From contig CAYXMM010000008.1 in the NCBI GenBank assembly GCA_964465945.1, positions 1-64,000 of the forward strand: a stretch of 64,000 nucleotides of DNA. The letters run 5' to 3'. The DNA comes from JAJRPT01 sp964465945 (GTDB lineage: Bacteria; Bacteroidota; Ignavibacteria; Kapaibacteriales; UBA2268). This document shows positions 34,089-43,380 of this stretch, piece by piece; the stretch's first letter is position 1, and every line of letters starts with the position of its first letter. Under the pieces are notes generated by a model. It was not told the origin of the DNA, made no database searches, and worked only from the letters and a program-made list of their open reading frames with translations. The position numbers and the translations under genes were made by a program.

Positions 34089-35910
34089 TATTATCTTTTT
34101 TTGTAGTATCCTGCTTAGTCAGCAGGATACTACAAATTATTTAATTAAAGATATTAATATCAAAGATTCAATTAATTCCGAGAACATATTAATAAATAAA
34201 ATATTAAATTTGAAATACATTGAAAATTCTAACAAACAATCTCTTTCAGGTATTTTAAATGGAATTAATGGAATTAATTTAAAAGATTATGGCGGTGGTG
34301 GAGGTATGCAATTAATATCAATACGTGGCTCTAATTCTAATCAAATCGCCTATATTTACGATGGGTTTAAGCTAAATGATAAAAATAATGGAGCATTTAA
34401 TTCATCATTATTTAATTTGAATAATATTTCAAATATAGCAGTTCAAAACATTGGTAATTCAAGTAAATATGGTAGTAATTCATTATTCGGCAGTCTAATT
34501 TTAAACTCTAAGATTCCAAGTTATTACAATTTCAAATTAGATATAGCATCATTTGATAATTATAAATCCAATGCTTCTATACCATTTAAAAATAATTTTG
34601 CTTTAGATTTTTCTATTCATAAAAATCGAGCACTTTATCCGATTAAATTAAATAATAAATTCTATACACGTTCAAACAGTGAGTTAATTAATTATAATAT
34701 TAATATAAGCAAAATATTTATTTCTGACTCCGGATATCATAATATAAAATATCTTATAAATTATCAGTCGCAAGGAGTTCCAGGTGCTGTTGTCCAAGAT
34801 AAGTTAGAAAACACAAAAGCTAAATTATTATCAAACAATAATTATATATTTTATAATAATTATTTCAAATATAATAGCTATCAAATTAAAAGTGGAATAT
34901 ATATTAATTATTCTGAGCTAAATTATAAAGATACATTGAATAAAATAACAAACAGCAATGGAATAAATAATAATTTTTTCACTAATAATTTTCAAACATA
35001 TTTTGAAATAAAAAAGACATTTATTAATTCTTATATAGAAGTAAGGTTAGACAACGATTTTACTAACTTAGAAAGCGATGCTTATTATAAAAACAAAAAA
35101 GGTAATATTTTTGGATTATCAGCAAACTATTATTTTAATATAAATAACTTAAATTTTTATTTTGCATCAAGATATGATATAATTTCATATACAAGCAACA
35201 ATATATCAGGAACAGCTCTCGTAAATTATAAAAGCAAGTATTACGAACCATCACTATCAATAGCAAGAAGTTTTAGAGCGCCAAGCTTTAATGAAATGTA
35301 TTATTTGAATTATGGAAATAATAATTTAATTCCAGAAATATCAAATACAATTAATTTTAATAATAAAATAAAAATAAATAATATTGAGTTAAATGTAAAT
35401 CCATACTATTCATTAATAGATAATTATATTATTTCAATTCCAATATCACCTGTGCTATGGTCAGCTCAAAATCTTGAAGAAGTCAATAATTATGGAATTG
35501 AAAACAATATTAATTACGAACTTAATAATTTTAAAATTAATTTTAATTATACCTACCAAAAATCAATATTTGTTGGAAAAGGAATATTAAAAAACACGAA
35601 CATTCCATATATGCCAAATGAAATAATTTCCTTGTTTGCAGAATATAAAAATAATATTGTTAATATTTATAGCGACATTATATATAATTCCTTTAGATAT
35701 TATAATCAAGGCAATGATGCTAACTCAATAATTCATCCATTTACTTTATTAAATATTAATTTTAATAAAGAAATAAATATATTTAATAATATATTGTTAA
35801 TTAATTTAGCAATAAATAACATTTTAAATACAAACTATCAATATGTTAGAAATTATCCTATACCAGGAATTAACTATAATTTATCATTAAATTACAGGAT
35901 AAACAAATGA
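34075..35910 (+). CDS. btuB: TonB-dependent outer-membrane receptor, BtuB-like
   Basis: The 611-residue product has a signal peptide, a plug domain (LSGILNGINGINLKDYGG, then LISIRGSNSNQIAYIYDGF and an NNISNIAVQNIGNSSKYG segment) and a C-terminal beta barrel. Its position in a cobalamin riboswitch operon makes corrinoid import the best guess. It starts inside the previous gene (14-bp overlap). It is extremely Asn/Ile/Lys-rich, matching the very low GC of this stretch. A 16-bp hairpin covers codons 9-21. Confidence 0.75.
   Translation: MLLSNIIFFCSILLSQQDTTNYLIKDINIKDSINSENILINKILNLKYIENSNKQSLSGILNGINGINLKDYGGGGGMQLISIRGSNSNQIAYIYDGFKLNDKNNGAFNSSLFNLNNISNIAVQNIGNSSKYGSNSLFGSLILNSKIPSYYNFKLDIASFDNYKSNASIPFKNNFALDFSIHKNRALYPIKLNNKFYTRSNSELINYNINISKIFISDSGYHNIKYLINYQSQGVPGAVVQDKLENTKAKLLSNNNYIFYNNYFKYNSYQIKSGIYINYSELNYKDTLNKITNSNGINNNFFTNNFQTYFEIKKTFINSYIEVRLDNDFTNLESDAYYKNKKGNIFGLSANYYFNINNLNFYFASRYDIISYTSNNISGTALVNYKSKYYEPSLSIARSFRAPSFNEMYYLNYGNNNLIPEISNTINFNNKIKINNIELNVNPYYSLIDNYIISIPISPVLWSAQNLEEVNNYGIENNINYELNNFKINFNYTYQKSIFVGKGILKNTNIPYMPNEIISLFAEYKNNIVNIYSDIIYNSFRYYNQGNDANSIIHPFTLLNINFNKEINIFNNILLINLAINNILNTNYQYVRNYPIPGINYNLSLNYRINK
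34100..34136 (+). repeat. Perfect 16-bp inverted repeat at the start of the btuB-like gene
   Basis: The arms at 34100-34115 and 34121-34136 are perfect reverse complements (core GTAGTATCCTGCT / AGCAGGATACTAC) with loop TAGTC. The hairpin begins 12 bp after the stop of the T9SS gene and lies in the signal-peptide codons of btuB. No T tract follows, so it is not a standard terminator; it could be an attenuation, processing or mRNA-stabilising site. Confidence 0.85.
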
Positions 35911-36680
35911 AAATAATATTTTTAATATTAATATTAACGTTAAGTTTAAAGTCTAATACTTTTATTGATACTGTTTATTCATTTACTGCTGGTACAGGAA
36001 TGAATACTGGTCAATCTTCAGAATATTTTCCAACAAATATATTCGGTCCACCATCTACAATAGCAACAAAATATATAGCAGAAACACGACCTGAAGAGAT
36101 ACTATCGCTTGGCTTAGGTGGTGAAATCGTTGTTGGTTTAAAGAATAATATAATTATTAATCAACCTGGAATTGATTTTATTATATTCGAAAATTGTTTT
36201 ATAAACCAGTTCACTAATAAAGAATTCGCTGAACCAGCAAAAGTATCTGTTTCTGCTAATGGAATTGACTTTATCGAATTTCCATTTAATATTGATTCTC
36301 TTACAGGTCTTGCCGGAGTAACACCTACAATAGGGAGTCAAAATCCATTTAATTATCCTGCTTGTGGTGGCAATGGCTTTGATTTAGAAGATATTGGACT
36401 TGATACTATAAACTATATTAAAATAACTGATGTATCACAAGAAATATTAAATAATAAAAATCATAAAAATTACGACCCAACTATATCTGGTTTTGATTTA
36501 GACGCTGTTGCAATATTACATCATTCTGAAATTATAACATCAGTCAATTTTAACAAATTATCTGATAAACCAAAATACTATGATATTTTTGGAAATGAAA
36601 TTAATGATATAAATAATTATTATGGTTATTATTTTAAATTAATTAATAATAGAATTATAAAATATGTTAAAACAAATTAA
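35907..36680 (+). CDS. Exported surface protein of the cobalamin uptake locus
   Basis: The 257-residue product has a signal peptide and a beta-rich domain with IDFIIFENCFIN, AEPAKVSVSANGIDF and SGFDLDAVAILH. I recognise the general pattern of secreted proteins found beside BtuB/BtuG in Bacteroidota and some Clostridia, but no reaction is known. A short C-terminal tail after residue 205 could be a degenerate sorting signal. It overlaps btuB by 4 bp and the next lipoprotein gene by 17 bp, so it belongs to the same operon. Confidence 0.6.
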   Translation: MKIIFLILILTLSLKSNTFIDTVYSFTAGTGMNTGQSSEYFPTNIFGPPSTIATKYIAETRPEEILSLGLGGEIVVGLKNNIIINQPGIDFIIFENCFINQFTNKEFAEPAKVSVSANGIDFIEFPFNIDSLTGLAGVTPTIGSQNPFNYPACGGNGFDLEDIGLDTINYIKITDVSQEILNNKNHKNYDPTISGFDLDAVAILHHSEIITSVNFNKLSDKPKYYDIFGNEINDINNYYGYYFKLINNRIIKYVKTN

Positions 36681-37689
36681 ATATATATTATTATTATTTA
36701 TATTATTTGGTTGTGTCGAAACACCCGAACCAGATATAAATGACGAAAAAGCGGGTAACTATATCGTTTTATCAGAAGGGCTTTTAGGGCAGAATAACTC
36801 TAAATTAGCTTTAATTAATTTAGAAAAAAATATTATTAACTCACAATATTATGAACAAATAAATAATCAACAATTAGGTGACAATGCAAACGATATGATT
36901 ATTGTTGGGAATAATATTTATATTATTGTTTCACAATCAAATAAAATAATTAAAATCAATAAAAATACAGGCAAAATAATATCGGAAAATATATTAGATA
37001 AAAATAGATTTATGAAGAGAATATATTTTGATGAGTACATTTATATTTCTGATTTATTAAATAATTCATTATTGAAAGTAGATACTGCAAGTTTATCGAT
37101 ATTGAAAGAAATAAATACAGGACCTGGTCCCGATGGAATTGCAAGTAATGAAAGATATATTTTTGTAGCAAATTCTGCTGTTGGCCAATTCAAAGATAAT
37201 GAAAAAGGAGCAAGAACAATTTCTTTTATTAATAAAATAACAGGTGCTGAAGAAAAGCAACTATTAATCGGGCCCAATACCACAAATATAATTGTATTAA
37301 ATAATCTTTTAATTGCTTCTTATGCAAATTTCCATTGGGAAGATGGAAAAATTGGCGGGCTTATTTTCTATGATTTAATAAGCAATCAAATAATAAAGGA
37401 AATTAAATGTGATATTACTTCAAAAATAGTATTAAATAAAAATAAAATATATTTTATAAATAAGTCTGGTTTAAACTCATTAAATATTAATGATTATTCT
37501 ATAAAAAATGAATTGCAAAACACGACAACAAATATTTGGTATTCATTTAATATCATTGATGACGTATATTTTATCCTAAATGCAAAAAACCATCAAGTAC
37601 CAGGTGAACTACTGATTTTTGATAATCAAAATAAAATTGCTAATTTTACCACTGGTTTAAATCCAAATACTATTTTAAAATTAAATTAA
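36664..37689 (+). CDS. BtuG-like beta-propeller lipoprotein (DUF5074-type)
   Basis: The 341-residue product has a lipobox (FGC, Cys17) and repeated YncE/DUF5074-type blades: NYIVLSEGLLGQNNSKLALI, NDMIIVGNNIYIIVSQSNKI, GPGPDGIASNERYIFVANS. In Bacteroides, BtuG is a surface propeller lipoprotein that binds cobalamin very tightly and caps BtuB. Family, operon and riboswitch all agree with that role here. It overlaps the preceding gene by 17 bp. Confidence 0.7.
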   Translation: MLKQIKYILLLFILFGCVETPEPDINDEKAGNYIVLSEGLLGQNNSKLALINLEKNIINSQYYEQINNQQLGDNANDMIIVGNNIYIIVSQSNKIIKINKNTGKIISENILDKNRFMKRIYFDEYIYISDLLNNSLLKVDTASLSILKEINTGPGPDGIASNERYIFVANSAVGQFKDNEKGARTISFINKITGAEEKQLLIGPNTTNIIVLNNLLIASYANFHWEDGKIGGLIFYDLISNQIIKEIKCDITSKIVLNKNKIYFINKSGLNSLNINDYSIKNELQNTTTNIWYSFNIIDDVYFILNAKNHQVPGELLIFDNQNKIANFTTGLNPNTILKLN

Positions 37690-37695
37690 TCAGTT

Positions 37696-38427
37696 ATGAC
37701 AAAAAACTTCTTACTCGGAATTTGCTTAATAGTTGCCGCATATCTGCTTGGCGATTCATTTTATGATGCAAAAAAACTCGATAACATTCGCAATATGACT
37801 ATCGAAGTCAAAGGTTATGCAAGCAAAAATATAGAGTCTGATTTCGCTGATTGGACGGGCTCATTCTCGGTTCGAAGTCAAAATTTACAAGACGCTTACT
37901 CACAACTAAATATTGTCAAAGTTAAGGTTGAGGAACAACTAAAAAAACTCGGTGCAAAAGATGGACAAATGAAATTCTCTGCCCTTGAAACAATTAAAAT
38001 ATTCAATGAAGTTACAACTCCAAATGGCTACCAACAAACTTCAGAAGTAATTGCTTACGAACTAATGCAAACAGTAAGTATTGAATCAAATGACATCAAT
38101 ATAATTGAAAAAATTTCAAAACTATCTACAAATTTAATTTCAGAAGGAATTAACTTTTATTCTTATGCACCTCGTTACTTTTATACAAGAATTGATAATC
38201 TTAAACTACAAATGCTCGCCGAAGCGGCTAAAGATGCTAAAAATAGAGCAGAACAATTAGCAGAAAACACTGACGCAGATGTAGGAAACTTAATATCAGC
38301 AAGTCAAGGCATATTTCAAATTAACCCAAAAAATTCACAAGAAGTGTCTGACTACGGAATTTACGACACTTCAACCAAACTAAAAACTATATCAGCAGTT
38401 ATAACTGCACAATTTGAGGTAAAATAG
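37696..38427 (+). CDS. SIMPL (DUF541) domain periplasmic protein
   Basis: The 243-residue product has an N-terminal hydrophobic anchor (about 4-20) and a full SIMPL domain: IEVKGYASKNIESDFADW, a central helical part, and RAEQLAENTDADVG, ending in AVITAQFEV. DUF541 proteins are oligomeric envelope proteins of unclear function. It lies 6 bp after the BtuG-like gene, so it could share the B12 operon, but codon use returns to the window average. Confidence 0.75.
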   Translation: MTKNFLLGICLIVAAYLLGDSFYDAKKLDNIRNMTIEVKGYASKNIESDFADWTGSFSVRSQNLQDAYSQLNIVKVKVEEQLKKLGAKDGQMKFSALETIKIFNEVTTPNGYQQTSEVIAYELMQTVSIESNDINIIEKISKLSTNLISEGINFYSYAPRYFYTRIDNLKLQMLAEAAKDAKNRAEQLAENTDADVGNLISASQGIFQINPKNSQEVSDYGIYDTSTKLKTISAVITAQFEVK

Positions 38428-38597
38428 AAATACTAAATGGCTAAGTAAATTATTAGTTTTGTTTATAGAAATAGCTATAGATACAAAACATAGAAAACTA
38501 TGACATTATAAAAAGATACAGAACGTGTCCCAAAAAAGCCGATTTCTTATCCACGTTACTAATAATTGCATATAAATTAGATAAATATAAATTTTTA

Positions 38598-38628
38598 TTT
38601 GTTTTTTAAATTTTATTGCTTATTTTTG
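38598..38628 (+). promoter_or_regulatory. Bacteroidota-type promoter, TTTG-N19-TATTTTTG, upstream of rplU
   Basis: TTTG at 38598-38601 and TATTTTTG at 38621-38628 are exactly 19 bp apart, and the rplU ATG lies 36 bp downstream. The gap 38428-38597 before it is AT-rich and holds only short hairpins (CATAG/CTATG; AACGTG/CACGTT). Confidence 0.7.
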
Positions 38629-38664
38629 TAATTCTATATTTGAATAAATGAAAAAAGTCGTAAA

Positions 38665-38976
38665 ATGAAAGCAGTAGTTGAAATATCAGGTATCCAATTT
38701 GAAGTAGCCAAAGGAGACTTTGTTAAAGCACCTTTTATTGATAAATCAAATGGTTCTGAAATCACTCTCGGTCGTATCTTAATGACTAAAGATGGTGATA
38801 ATGTTAATCTTGGTAGCCCTGCAATCTCTGGAACTATAACTGCAAAAGTCATAGAGCAAGTTAGAGATGCAAAAGTTCTTGTTTTCCATAAAAAAAGAAG
38901 AAAAGGTTATCAAAAAATGAATGGTCATAGACAATCATTCACTAAAATCGAAATTACAAACATAAATATTAATTAA
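38665..38976 (+). CDS. rplU: 50S ribosomal protein L21
   Basis: The 103-residue product has MKAVVEISGIQFEV at the start and KVLVFHKKRRKGYQKMNGHR, the L21 signature for 23S rRNA binding. It is followed 9 bp later by rpmA, the usual L21-L27 operon. Length is normal. Confidence 0.95.
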   Translation: MKAVVEISGIQFEVAKGDFVKAPFIDKSNGSEITLGRILMTKDGDNVNLGSPAISGTITAKVIEQVRDAKVLVFHKKRRKGYQKMNGHRQSFTKIEITNININ

Positions 38977-38985
38977 GGTGTTATA

Positions 38986-39246
38986 ATGGCTCACAAGAAA
39001 GGTCAGGGGTCCATTAAAAACGGACGTGATTCAAACGCTCAGAGACGTGGAGTTAAAAAATTTGGTGATGAATTCGTTACTGCTGGTAGCATCCTCGTTA
39101 GACAGCTTGGAACTAAATTTCATCCAGGTAGTAATGTTGGGTTAGGTAAAGATTTTACTCTATTCTCTAAAGTTGATGGTCAAGTAAAATTTGAAACTCA
39201 TAGCAGAAACAAACTTAAAGTTTCTGTTTATCCGACAGAAAATTAA
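38986..39246 (+). CDS. rpmA: 50S ribosomal protein L27
   Basis: The 86-residue product begins MAHKKGQGSIKNGRDS and contains the signature RRGVKKFGDEFVTAGSILVR and GTKFHPGSNVG. L27 reaches the peptidyl transferase centre. GGTGTTATA precedes the ATG. Normal length, ends before a strong terminator. Confidence 0.95.
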   Translation: MAHKKGQGSIKNGRDSNAQRRGVKKFGDEFVTAGSILVRQLGTKFHPGSNVGLGKDFTLFSKVDGQVKFETHSRNKLKVSVYPTEN

Positions 39247-39271
39247 TTTTTCATTTACACACTTCACTTGC

Positions 39272-39305
39272 AAAAATCTCGGTTATTAATCGAGATTTTT
39301 TATTT
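39272..39305 (+). terminator. Intrinsic terminator after rplU-rpmA
   Basis: AAAAATCTCG / CGAGATTTTT hairpin with a 9-nt loop, running into TTATTTTT. Confidence 0.8.
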
Positions 39306-39308
39306 TTG
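39301..39308 (+). promoter_or_regulatory. Putative -7 element TATTTTTG overlapping the L27 terminator
   Basis: TATTTTTG matches TAnnTTTG and lies 22 bp before the ATG at 39331, immediately behind the terminator stem. A -33 box would fall inside the hairpin. Confidence 0.3.
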
Positions 39309-39330
39309 TAGAAAACAGAACTATAACTTT

Positions 39331-41064
39331 ATGACTTTTGTACAATATATTACTATTTTAATTTGCTTTTCAATGAATTTAATTTCTCAAATCCCTGCTG
39401 ACAGAGTGTTTGATTGGTCGAATGCAGGCAGCAAATCTAATTTTAAATATAACAAAATAATAGTTTTAAATAAAGAACAATTAAATATAGAACAACTTTC
39501 TAACTCCACTATTTTAAATAATTTAATTATAGAAAATCAAGGTAAATCAGTTCAAATTATCCTCCCAGAAGGTTCGTTTACTTTTGATAAGCCAATCAAC
39601 CTTAAATCAAACATATCACTAAAAGGACAAGGTGCCGAGAAAACTGAACTAATTTTTGATTTAGACGGAACAGGACATTGTATCAATATTAACGGCAGCG
39701 CTGAAAACTCTAAATTAATTTTAAGCAAAGATATTTTATTGAAAGAAAAAAAGATTATTGCTAAATCCGATAATTTTATAAACAATAATGTTTGGCTTAA
39801 AATTGAATTTGAAGATAAAGCACTTCTTTTCTCAGATTGGGCTTATGGTAGCGTAGCTCAAATCCAAAAAGTAAATAACGTTATCGGAGACACCATTTTT
39901 TTAAATTCAGAATTTAGAAGAGAATTTAAAATTAGTGATGTTGTTAAAATTATGAATATTAACCCGATTGAAAACGTTTCAATTGAATGCTTAAAAATTA
40001 AACGGCTTGATAACACAACACCCGAACAGACCAGTAATATTAATTTTAGTTACGCTGTAAATTCAAGAGTCTATAATATTGAATCAGAAAACTGTAATTT
40101 TAGTCATATCCAAGCAAGTTACAGTTCAAATTTAGTGATTTCAAACTCATATCTTCATGACGCATTTGAATATGGCGGTGGAGGTAGGGCTTATGGAGTT
40201 TTGCTCCATTTCTCAACAGGTGAAGTTCTAGCCGAAAACAATATATTTAAGCACCTCAGACATTCGATGATTTTGCAGGCGGGAGCAAATGGGAATGTTT
40301 TTGCTTACAATTATTCCGTCGAACCATTTTGGTCAGAAACTTCATTGCCAGAAAATTCCTCTGGTGATATGGTTTTGCATGGGAATTACGTTTTTGCGAA
40401 TTTATTTGAAAATAATATTTGCCAAAACATAGTTATAGACAATTCACACGGAGCAAATGGAGCATTTAATACAATTTTTAGAAACCGTGCAGAGTTATGG
40501 GGTATATTTTTCAGTGCCGATAGTTCTCCAAGTCAAAATATTATCGGTAACGAAATAACCAATAATAATTTTCCATACAATCTTTTGAATTATAATATAT
40601 TAGGTGAAAATCATTTCTTATTTGCAAATAATAATAAAGGAAACTTTTCACCAAATAAACCAGATAGTTTACCAATCAAAAGTCTTTACTATAAGCATAA
40701 ACCAGAGTTTTTAAGTGAGAGCGAATTCGGAGGAATTGGCTTTCCCAATACCGTAAAATCTAATTCGATACCAGCAAAAGGTAGATTTGACACAAAAAGT
40801 ATTTTTGATTTACTATGCTCTGACATTCCAAATAATGTAGAAAAAGAGAGTAATAAAGTTCATTTTTATCCAAATCCTTGTTCTGAATATTTAATAATTG
40901 ATGGTCAAATTGATTTTAATAAAATCAATATATTTAATATTTTTGGTGATAAAATAAACACTTATAAAATTATAAATAGCCAAATAATTAATATTAGCCA
41001 GTTAAAATCAGGAGTATACTTTATAGAATATGGTCAATTTTGTTATAAATTTATAAAAATTTGA
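39331..41064 (+). CDS. T9SS-exported pectate-lyase-like beta-helix protein
   Basis: From the ATG at 39331 the product has 577 residues: signal peptide 1-19, a right-handed beta-helix core with VQIILPEGSFTFDKPINL and ISLKGQGAEKTELIFDLD near its start, and a T9SS type A sorting domain at the end (FYPNPCSEYLII onward). Longer translation from a TTG at 39268 would run through the terminator and remove the signal peptide. Beta-helix proteins of this kind often bind or cleave polysaccharides; no catalytic residues can be assigned. Confidence 0.7.
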   Translation: MTFVQYITILICFSMNLISQIPADRVFDWSNAGSKSNFKYNKIIVLNKEQLNIEQLSNSTILNNLIIENQGKSVQIILPEGSFTFDKPINLKSNISLKGQGAEKTELIFDLDGTGHCININGSAENSKLILSKDILLKEKKIIAKSDNFINNNVWLKIEFEDKALLFSDWAYGSVAQIQKVNNVIGDTIFLNSEFRREFKISDVVKIMNINPIENVSIECLKIKRLDNTTPEQTSNINFSYAVNSRVYNIESENCNFSHIQASYSSNLVISNSYLHDAFEYGGGGRAYGVLLHFSTGEVLAENNIFKHLRHSMILQAGANGNVFAYNYSVEPFWSETSLPENSSGDMVLHGNYVFANLFENNICQNIVIDNSHGANGAFNTIFRNRAELWGIFFSADSSPSQNIIGNEITNNNFPYNLLNYNILGENHFLFANNNKGNFSPNKPDSLPIKSLYYKHKPEFLSESEFGGIGFPNTVKSNSIPAKGRFDTKSIFDLLCSDIPNNVEKESNKVHFYPNPCSEYLIIDGQIDFNKINIFNIFGDKINTYKIINSQIINISQLKSGVYFIEYGQFCYKFIKI

Positions 41065-41111
41065 ATCGGTAATTGCGGTATAATCTATTATATTATACAA
41101 GATTTATTTAG

Positions 41112-41119
41112 TAATTTTG
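41112..41119 (+). promoter_or_regulatory. Putative -7 element TAATTTTG upstream of dinD
   Basis: Matches TAnnTTTG, 36 bp before the ATG. I could not identify an SOS operator. Confidence 0.35.
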
Positions 41120-41155
41120 AATATTAAGTCGGTCAAAAAGTTTTTGAGGTGCTAA

Positions 41156-41953
41156 ATGGAAAATAATTTTACATTTGAAGATTTAAGTAATGAAAATGGC
41201 TTCACATTTTGGTGGGCTTCTGAGTTGTGCAATATACTAAACTACCAAAGTTTTCAATCATTTGAAAAGGTAATAAGTAGAGCCAGAAGAGCTATTGAGA
41301 ATGTTAATATCGATGCTTATACAAACATTGTTGTAGAAGAACGTGTGATAAATGGTAAGCAACAAAGGGACTTTAAGTTATCTCGATTTGCTTGCTATAT
41401 CACTATTATGAATGCCTCATCTTCTAAGCCAGAAGTTGCAAAAGCACAAGCATATTTTGCTCACCAAGTGAGAGAACTTGAGCTAATTCATCAAGACAGC
41501 GACCAAATTGATAGATTATTAATTAGACAAGAATTAACTGATGGACAAAAACATTTAGCATCAACTGCAAAGAGGGCAGGTGTGCACGATTATGCTAGAT
41601 TTCAGCAAGAAAGATTTAAAGGTCTCTACGATATGTTTAATGTCAATTTGGCTAAAAAAAGGAATGTAGAATCTAAGAAAATTTATGAAACAATGGGTAG
41701 GACAGAACTTGCAGCGAATTTATTTAGAATCACTCAAACTGAAGAACGAATTAAAAATCAAAAATTAACAGGTCAGTCAAATTTAGAATCAGCACATTAT
41801 AGTGTAGGAAGGGAAGTAAGAGATTTAGTTAAAAAAAATACGGGTCTATACCCAGAAGATTTACCACAAGACAAATTATTGCCTTCAGTAAAAAAAGAGT
41901 TTAAGCAAACTCAAAAAGCATTACAAAAAGCTGATAGTAAAAAGAAAAAATAA
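41156..41953 (+). CDS. dinD: DNA damage-inducible protein D
   Basis: The 265-residue product aligns along its length with DinD: a BRO-N-like start (FWWASELCNILNYQSFQSFE), LSRFACYITIMNASS, YFAHQVRELE, and the hallmark MGRTELAANLFRITQTEERI. E. coli DinD is SOS-induced and inhibits RecA filaments. TGAGGTGC gives a ribosome site. It is monocistronic. A basic KKKK tail ends the protein. Confidence 0.85.
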   Translation: MENNFTFEDLSNENGFTFWWASELCNILNYQSFQSFEKVISRARRAIENVNIDAYTNIVVEERVINGKQQRDFKLSRFACYITIMNASSSKPEVAKAQAYFAHQVRELELIHQDSDQIDRLLIRQELTDGQKHLASTAKRAGVHDYARFQQERFKGLYDMFNVNLAKKRNVESKKIYETMGRTELAANLFRITQTEERIKNQKLTGQSNLESAHYSVGREVRDLVKKNTGLYPEDLPQDKLLPSVKKEFKQTQKALQKADSKKKK

Positions 41954-41961
41954 CTTTTCTT

Positions 41962-41969
41962 TATTTTTG
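41962..41969 (+). promoter_or_regulatory. Putative -7 element TATTTTTG upstream of the cystathionine beta-synthase gene
   Basis: Matches TAnnTTTG, 26 bp before the ATG at 41996; no -33 TTTG at the expected place. Confidence 0.35.
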
Positions 41970-41995
41970 TATAATTACCATTAAAATTATTACCT

Positions 41996-43372
41996 ATGGA
42001 AAAATTTAATAGAACCGTTTTAGATGCTATTGGGAATACTCCAATTATCAAACTTCAAAAAGTTGCTTCACATATTGAATCTGAAATTTATGTTAAACTT
42101 GAATATATGAACCCAGGCGGTTCTATTAAAGAGCGAATCGCTAAGTATATGATAGAGCAAGCAATAGAACGAGGAGAATTAAAACAAGGTGGAACAATTA
42201 TTGAAGGAACTTCTGGAAATACTGGAGTTGGGCTTGCTATGTATGCAGCTGTTCACGGTTATAAATGTATTTTTGTTCTTCCTGATAAGCAATCTATTGA
42301 GAAAATTAACAATCTTCGTGCTTTTGGGGCAAAGGTGATTGTTACTCCTACCAACGTGGCACCAGATGACCCAAGGTCTTATTATTCAGTTGCGAAACGT
42401 TTAGCAGAGACTACTCCAAACTCATTTTATGCTAATCAATATTATAATCTTGATAATAAAATGGCTCATTATTATTCAACTGGTCCAGAGATTTTCGAAC
42501 AAACAAATGGCAACTTTGATGTCTTTATGTGCGGTGTAGGAACTGGTGGAACTATATCCGGGACCGGAATGTATCTAAAAGAAAAAATGCCAAATGTGAA
42601 AATTGTTGGTGTTGATATTGAGGGTTCAATATTATTACCTTTTTTCAAAACTGGAAAAGTTGTTGAAGCGAAGTCCTATGTTTTAGAAGGTATCGGCGAA
42701 GATATTTTTCCTGATAATCTTGATTTTTCTGTGCTTGATGATATGGTGCTTATTCGTGATAAAGAAAGCTTTATTATGACAAGACATTTACTTACAAAAG
42801 AAGGTATATATACTGGTGGTTCTGGCGGAGCAGCTATTGTTGGTGCTATCCGCTATGCTGAACAACTCACGGAACCAAAGAAAATTTTAGTGATTTTGCC
42901 TGATTCTGGAAATAGGTATACTGGTAAAATCTATAACGATGACTGGATGAGAAATAATGGCTATTGGGATAATACTTTCAATGTTACTATTCAGGAGCTT
43001 ATTGATGCTACTGGTAGAAAAAATATGGAGATTATTTCTATCACTGACGAAAATACCGTTTCTGATGCTGTGAAATTACTTAAACAAAATAATATTTCTC
43101 AAATTCCTGTTTATTCTAAGGGTAATTTAATGGGGATTGTGAATGAGAAAAATGTTTTACGTAGCTTATTTGAAAGCAAAATTAGTTTAAGCGATAACGT
43201 TTCGATAGCAGTTGATAGTAATTTTGAAGTTGTCAATGTCAACGACTTCCTCGATAAAGTCGCGGATAGTTTGCTTTTAAGAAAAACTGTTCTGGTTGAG
43301 AAGTCAGATAAAATTATTGGAATTATTACCGATATTGATGTATTGAATTTTATGTCAAGTCGAAATTTTTAA
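41996..43372 (+). CDS. Cystathionine beta-synthase (PLP domain plus CBS pair)
   Basis: The 458-residue product has the beta-family PLP fold (PLP-binding Lys45 in GGSIKER, GTSGNTGVGLA, GVGTGGTISGTG) and a C-terminal pair of CBS domains (about 335-455). It lacks the N-terminal heme domain of animal enzymes. It condenses serine and homocysteine to cystathionine, or acts as a cysteine synthase. The CBS pair suggests adenosyl-ligand regulation. It is 8 bp from the biotin carrier gene. Confidence 0.85.
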   Translation: MEKFNRTVLDAIGNTPIIKLQKVASHIESEIYVKLEYMNPGGSIKERIAKYMIEQAIERGELKQGGTIIEGTSGNTGVGLAMYAAVHGYKCIFVLPDKQSIEKINNLRAFGAKVIVTPTNVAPDDPRSYYSVAKRLAETTPNSFYANQYYNLDNKMAHYYSTGPEIFEQTNGNFDVFMCGVGTGGTISGTGMYLKEKMPNVKIVGVDIEGSILLPFFKTGKVVEAKSYVLEGIGEDIFPDNLDFSVLDDMVLIRDKESFIMTRHLLTKEGIYTGGSGGAAIVGAIRYAEQLTEPKKILVILPDSGNRYTGKIYNDDWMRNNGYWDNTFNVTIQELIDATGRKNMEIISITDENTVSDAVKLLKQNNISQIPVYSKGNLMGIVNEKNVLRSLFESKISLSDNVSIAVDSNFEVVNVNDFLDKVADSLLLRKTVLVEKSDKIIGIITDIDVLNFMSSRNF

Positions 43373-43380
43373 GGTTGTAA

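Noticed and set aside
34100..34136. Standard rho-independent terminator between the T9SS gene and btuB
   Set aside because: The stem is strong but no T tract follows and it lies inside the coding start of btuB; listed as an inverted repeat instead.
39268..39330. N-terminal extension of the beta-helix protein from a TTG
   Set aside because: It would overlap the L27 terminator and place 21 unrelated residues before an evident signal peptide starting at the ATG at 39331.
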